The notes below the pieces were generated by a model. The model made no database searches. It saw only the letters and a list, made by a program, of their open reading frames with translations, and was not told the DNA's origin. DNA of 64,000 nt from Bugula neritina. Its lineage: Eukaryota > Bryozoa > Gymnolaemata > Cheilostomatida > Bugulidae. The stretch lies in NCBI GenBank assembly GCA_964035545.1, contig OZ037767.1, positions 13,635,301 through 13,699,300 of the forward strand, written 5' to 3'. This document shows positions 56,401 to 62,400 of this stretch, in pieces. How positions within the stretch are numbered: the stretch's first letter is position 1; each line of letters begins with the position of its first letter. Position numbers and translations under genes: made by a program.

Positions 56401-59400
56401 TAAATCTCAAATCAACATGGCCGACACTGGTGATCTTAGGTAGAGACAACTCCACCACGTGCTCCCTCGTAGCTGTATCATTGTCAGGCTACAAACAGTG
56501 CAGTAACTTATAGATAAAAGACGCTTTACAGTTCTGGGGCCAAGTTTTCATTCTTTAGAGGCAAAAGTAATGAAAAATAGAGCTTTGCACGCTATTCTTC
56601 AATCTCATGGACTACCAATAAACAAATGAACTAAATTAAAAGCATGCTTAAAAAAGAGCAGCTGTGGTCTAATGGTTAGAGCCTTAACTTGTAAACACTG
56701 GGTCAGTGGTTTGAATCCCAGTAAAGGCCGGTGATGTTAGGAAGAGCATTCAGTCATAATTGCTCCTTTGCCCTAATGGTGAAAAAGTTCCCAGATTAAT
56801 CTAAAGAAACATTCCCACCAGGGGTTCTCACAAGGATAGCAACTATAAACCCACATGGGTTTTACAAGCACAATTTAAAAACCTCAGCAAAACATAGTTC
56901 ATGTCAAAAACACTAATGTCGCGCTGTTCCCTGCTGAACTTTAGCTGATTGACAACAGTATGGAGTCGCCCGCCCTCACTCACTTGCAACTTCCACGTTC
57001 TGGTCACATGACTAGCATCACCATCGGCTGCCGAGCTGGAGCCGAGGAAGGCAGACCTCTGCAGGTGTTGTGGATGTTTCCTCTGCAGCTGGTCCTGATT
57101 CACCTCGTTCCAGCAGGAGGCCAGGGTGGCCGTGAACTTCCCTGTCAGGTTGTCGCACTCGGTCAGCTCTGACAGCGTCTTGATGTCTTTGATAGAGAGG
57201 GGGGCTTCAAACAGCGCCTCGATATCAGCTTGATCTGTGGACAATATAACTCAGACAATCATGAAAATATCACGTTGGATAAGAATCACAGTAATATACG
57301 AAATACGCCAAGAGAGCCATCAGAAACATAACTTATATTATCTGAGACATACCAACACGGCTAAAAACTAAAGGACCTACTATATATCCCATTTATTATA
57401 TTATTATTAATACATACATTAATATTATATATTACATTATTAAATTAACTTAAACTACAGCACCAGGAACTCCAGCGGGCATTATATGGCAACACAAATT
57501 ATTTACTGTAGCAGAAAATGCTTTGAACAAAGTCTTTACCAAAGTGAAACCCAAAACAAAAACCCTTAGACAGAAATCATACGTCTATAAGCAGAGGTCG
57601 CTGAGGGGTGGTCCACAACATCCTCTACAGAGTCTATGAAGTTGGACACTTCGGGACCCACTTGGAGCAACACGAGTTCCGAGTTGGTGGTCGTCGCACA
57701 AACCCGATCTATTCCTGTGAAAGAGAGTTACTGTGTGTACTATTGAACATAGCATGGGTATATATCTAACACAGTGTAAGTATATTTATAGGACAGAGTA
57801 AGTATACAACTAGGACAGAGTAAGTATACAATTAGGACAGAGTAAGTATACAATTAGGACAGAGTAAGTATACAATTAGGACAGAGTAAGTATACAACTA
57901 GGACAGAGTAAGTATACAACTAGGACAGAGTAAGTATACAACTAGGACAGAGTAAGTATACAACTAGGACAGAGTAAGTATACAACTAGGACAGAGTAAG
58001 TATACAACTAGGACAGAGTAAGTATACAACTAGGACAGAGTAAGTATACAACTAGGACAGAGTAAGTATACAACTAGGACAGAGTAAGTATACAATTAGG
58101 ACAGTGTAAGTATACAATTAGGACAGTGTAAGTATACAATTAGGACAGAGTAAGTATACAATTAGGACAGAGTAAGTATACAATTAGGACAGAGTAAGTA
58201 TACAACTAGGACAGAGTAAGTATACAACTAGGACAGAGTAAGTATACAACTAGGACAGAGTAAGTATACAACTAGGACAGAGTAAGTATACAACTAGGAC
58301 AGAGTAAGTATACAACTAGGACAGAGTAAGTATACAACTAGGACAGAGTAAGTATACAACTAGGACAGAGTAAGTATACAACTAGGACAGAGTAAGTATA
58401 CAATTAGGACAGTGTAAGTATACAATTAGGACAGTGTAAGTATACAATTAGGACAGAGTAAGTATACAATTAGGACAGAGTAAGTATACAATTAGGACAG
58501 AGTAAGTATACAATTAGGACAGTGTAAGTATGCAATTAGGACAGAGTAAGTATACAACTAGGACAGAGTAAGTATATATTTAACATATTAAATATACCTG
58601 AGCAGTACTCTGACATGAGAAATCTGTGGGAGCTGCTAGAGAATGTCGTCACCTCCTTCAGTGGCTGCACCGTCATCAGCTACAACACAGAGAACTGGGG
58701 CTAAAGAGCAGACCCACTCTCACAGACAGCCATATATTTTTCAGAAAAATGCTATTTTGGACATTTTGCCTACAGAAGATTGATTTACCATTTTCCCATA
58801 TTTTAAGAGCTAATGCCAACTATAATCATCAGCATTACTTATTCAGACAAAAATATTGACAATTTTTTCTAATAAGTTTTCCACTCCCTGAATTACATAT
58901 AAATGCACAGCATTTCACCACTCGTGTTGAGTGAGAAACAGCATGTAAAGCCCGGTTTTTTTTCTAAAAAGCACATAATAAACCATCAAACTTACAGAGA
59001 TTGCCCCTGAGGCTTTGGTAACCATCATGTGATAGGTGTCTTGATCCACCCCTTCCATCTCCCTGGAGGAGGAGAACTCCTGGTTCAGCTGGTTAAGGTG
59101 AACAATGCAGTCCTCGGGAGACTTGATATACTTGATACTGTCTGGGGCCGTAACCATGGTGATACCAAACTTGAAGCTAATCTGTAACACCATCAACATT
59201 ATGAGTGCATAGTTATTGCATCAACAACAATCCAATAAGTCAATTATAACTTTCACATCTATAAATTCTAACAATCCTGAAAATGTAAATGAAAAATGAA
59301 GGACAGAGCACATTTCTCAGGCATTAATATGACAATAATGTTATTTGATAGACTGATACTTTAACGCCCACAGAGCATCAGGAATGAATATAGTCTCTTA

Positions 59401-62400
59401 GTAGTTTTCAGCCAGATTTTAATAGAGACTATTTTGAACGTAAAAATTCTAACACAACATTCACAACAATGCATGCAATTGATTTATTCAACCAGAATTC
59501 ATAATTTTGGTGGTTTGGTAACACAAAAACCATATCATAATTTATAAATGGACATAACAAAAATGCTGCACCAACTTAAATAATAAATTCACTATCAACT
59601 ACACATTTAAATGAGCCAATCAAACTGCACTTTACAAACACAAAATGCCCCGCCTTCTCTAATGGTGCTCACAAATAACCAGCTATACGAGCCAATGAAA
59701 ACAAACCTTATATGTAATGAGAGCTCCGGCATATCCGGAAGGACAACTCCGATTGGTGCTAGTGTAAGATATGTACACAAGTAGCAGCTTCTTGTCCAGT
59801 GACTGTTCCATAATCTGTACAGAGTATCCGGGGTGTTGGAACCTGGACAAACGTACCACAAGGAATTACAACGAGCTTTCAGGAACATAAGCTAAGGCAC
59901 AGACAGGAGTAGCAGCAAGAATATCTTATTTTTTCAGTAAAGAGACGACAATAAAAATGTCAAGCTTAGGATTTGTCTTCCTTATTCAGAGAAGGAAGGA
60001 AATCTAGATTGTATATAAGACCATAGAACGTATGTATTAAATCTACTTTCAGTGAAATGTTATAAAAACTACAAAACTAAATAGGAACAGAAGTTACCTG
60101 CCCCTGGAAAATAACAGAACTGGAATTAATACGGATTTACTAAAGCTTGTCAAGCTCAAGTTATCTTCAATTAAAACTCTTTTCTACGAGAATATTTCAC
60201 ACTCAACACTCACTCATCTGGAATATCTATATTCATGAGTCTTTGAGGTTTCATAGGAACGACAACTCCCCTCTCTTTCTTGTCACCAGTCGGTTCAGAT
60301 ACAAAATATTTATTCTCGGACAGCATGGCTTGAATAACCGACTCCTCGGAGCTACAAAATTATGCAGACAGCTGACTTATATCTGCTGCCTATTCCATGC
60401 CGCTGTCACTAAACAAGACAACAACAACATTCAACAGTATTATGATATACGGGGAGAAAATATGCAATATGATACATTTATATAACCAATGCAGTGCCGC
60501 AAACACAAGACAGAGCGGCTGTTAACTGGAAATACATGAAACCAACAGCAACGAGTAGATCTCGGCCTGGCTGCATAAAAACCCACAACTAGAATATATA
60601 AAATACTGTATGTAAATATTGTACAATGTGTAAGTAATATAATAGTATGTAATGTAGTATAAACTATGTATAAGATCTAATACAATATAATGTTTACACA
60701 TCTGTCAGTATAACTATGTGTCAGATAGTGCTACAGTTCAGCCCTACTTCCAGTACGAGACAAGATTTACTTTCTGTACGCGCTACAACTTACTTCAGGT
60801 TCTCCATGACGTCTTTGGAAAGGCCCATCTGGAAAGAGTAGGGTGAGAAGCTGCGCCCCGTCTCATAGCATGATAGCCTAATTTTCTACAACAGAATTAA
60901 CACATAAACATATAACTGATATACCTAATGCTGGGTTTTCAGGCTAATATTTAAAATACATATTGCCGGTGCTGTTTGACTATCAATATGACAACGCATG
61001 CAAAGCACACTCTCAAAGTACTATACCTGATCAACCTGAGCAGCAATAACCAAAGAGAGGCTGCTGTTACGATCACCAGATATGAGAGTCATTGCTGTAA
61101 CCGTAGCCTTGGTGCTTTCAGGGGGCGAGGCCTCTGACATGGGGCTTCCTAAACACTCCTCTACAAGTTTAGGAAAAAAGACTAAGAAAATTAGCTATAA
61201 AAACAAACTGTAAAAAATAAGCAATTTCTTTAATTAACAAGACTTGTAAAATAGAAGACAACTCTGGCAGTGCTTAAAAGTAACCTACAGCTTGACTCAG
61301 CAAAGAAAACACGACTTTTAACGAACATACAGGAAATAAATTCACGCTGTGCAAATGCCTCTGAGTGGACACTAATACCAGCCAGTGCTAGACCAACTAT
61401 AGTTGATTGAAAGACGGGGTGAATAATTAAACTGAGGATGTGACAGACAAATGATTAAATGCGACTGTTAAGGTTCTACCACACGGAGTGGAATCTCGCG
61501 TGAAAATCAACAGCAGGAGTAAGACTTGATTGACCAATGGTGTTTGCCAAATGCTATTACCGATTTCATTCATAATTTCTCAATAAAAGCAAGCACTAAA
61601 GGTGCTATTGATAAAAACAATAATTTAAGACTGAAACGCAAAAACTCAAACCACTAAATAGTACTCAGCCAATTGGAATACTATTCCAGTAACTTCACAG
61701 CATTCATTCAACAAGAGGAAACTCTGTCTATGTGGCAGAACCTTTAGACCGAGAGTTCTGAATATGTCACGACTGGCTTAGCTCTGGCACACAGATAGTA
61801 AGTTCATTGTAGAGTATGATCCTAGAAAAATATGCGAAACATTGCGGGGGCTACAACCTACCGTCCCGGTGTGAGATGAGCAGATCGGAATACAAGTCTA
61901 GTCGCTTGTTGACCTTGAATATGCTGACTCGCTGCTCGCAAGGGTTCAGCGCTGCCAAATACACGTCGTCATCTTGGACACAGGTTGAGAGAAGCTGCAG
62001 ATAGTTAGTGAGCATATGAGTACAGTGAAAGTAATATAATATGCTATGCTGTACAAGGAATTTATACAAACTGTTTCCTGAGTAAGACAACTCCAAATAA
62101 ACTAAGATTATCTTATATCAAGGTTTCTTTTGGAGCCGAGTAGCATGCCCGTCAAACTGCACATGATAGTATAGCATCAGGGCATATTTCGATGAAAAAA
62201 CTTAAGTACACGGTGATAGTGTCTTCTTTAGTAATTAGTAAACAAATAAGGGTTTTATCACATTAAGAAATCTTTTGATAATTTTAAAAGTTTTTACATG
62301 AGATGAACACGCAACAATGGAATCCAGGAGAATCTCAATTGCTCCATGGAAAATTTACGTCACATCACAAATATGCATGTCACATCGCAAATATGCATGT

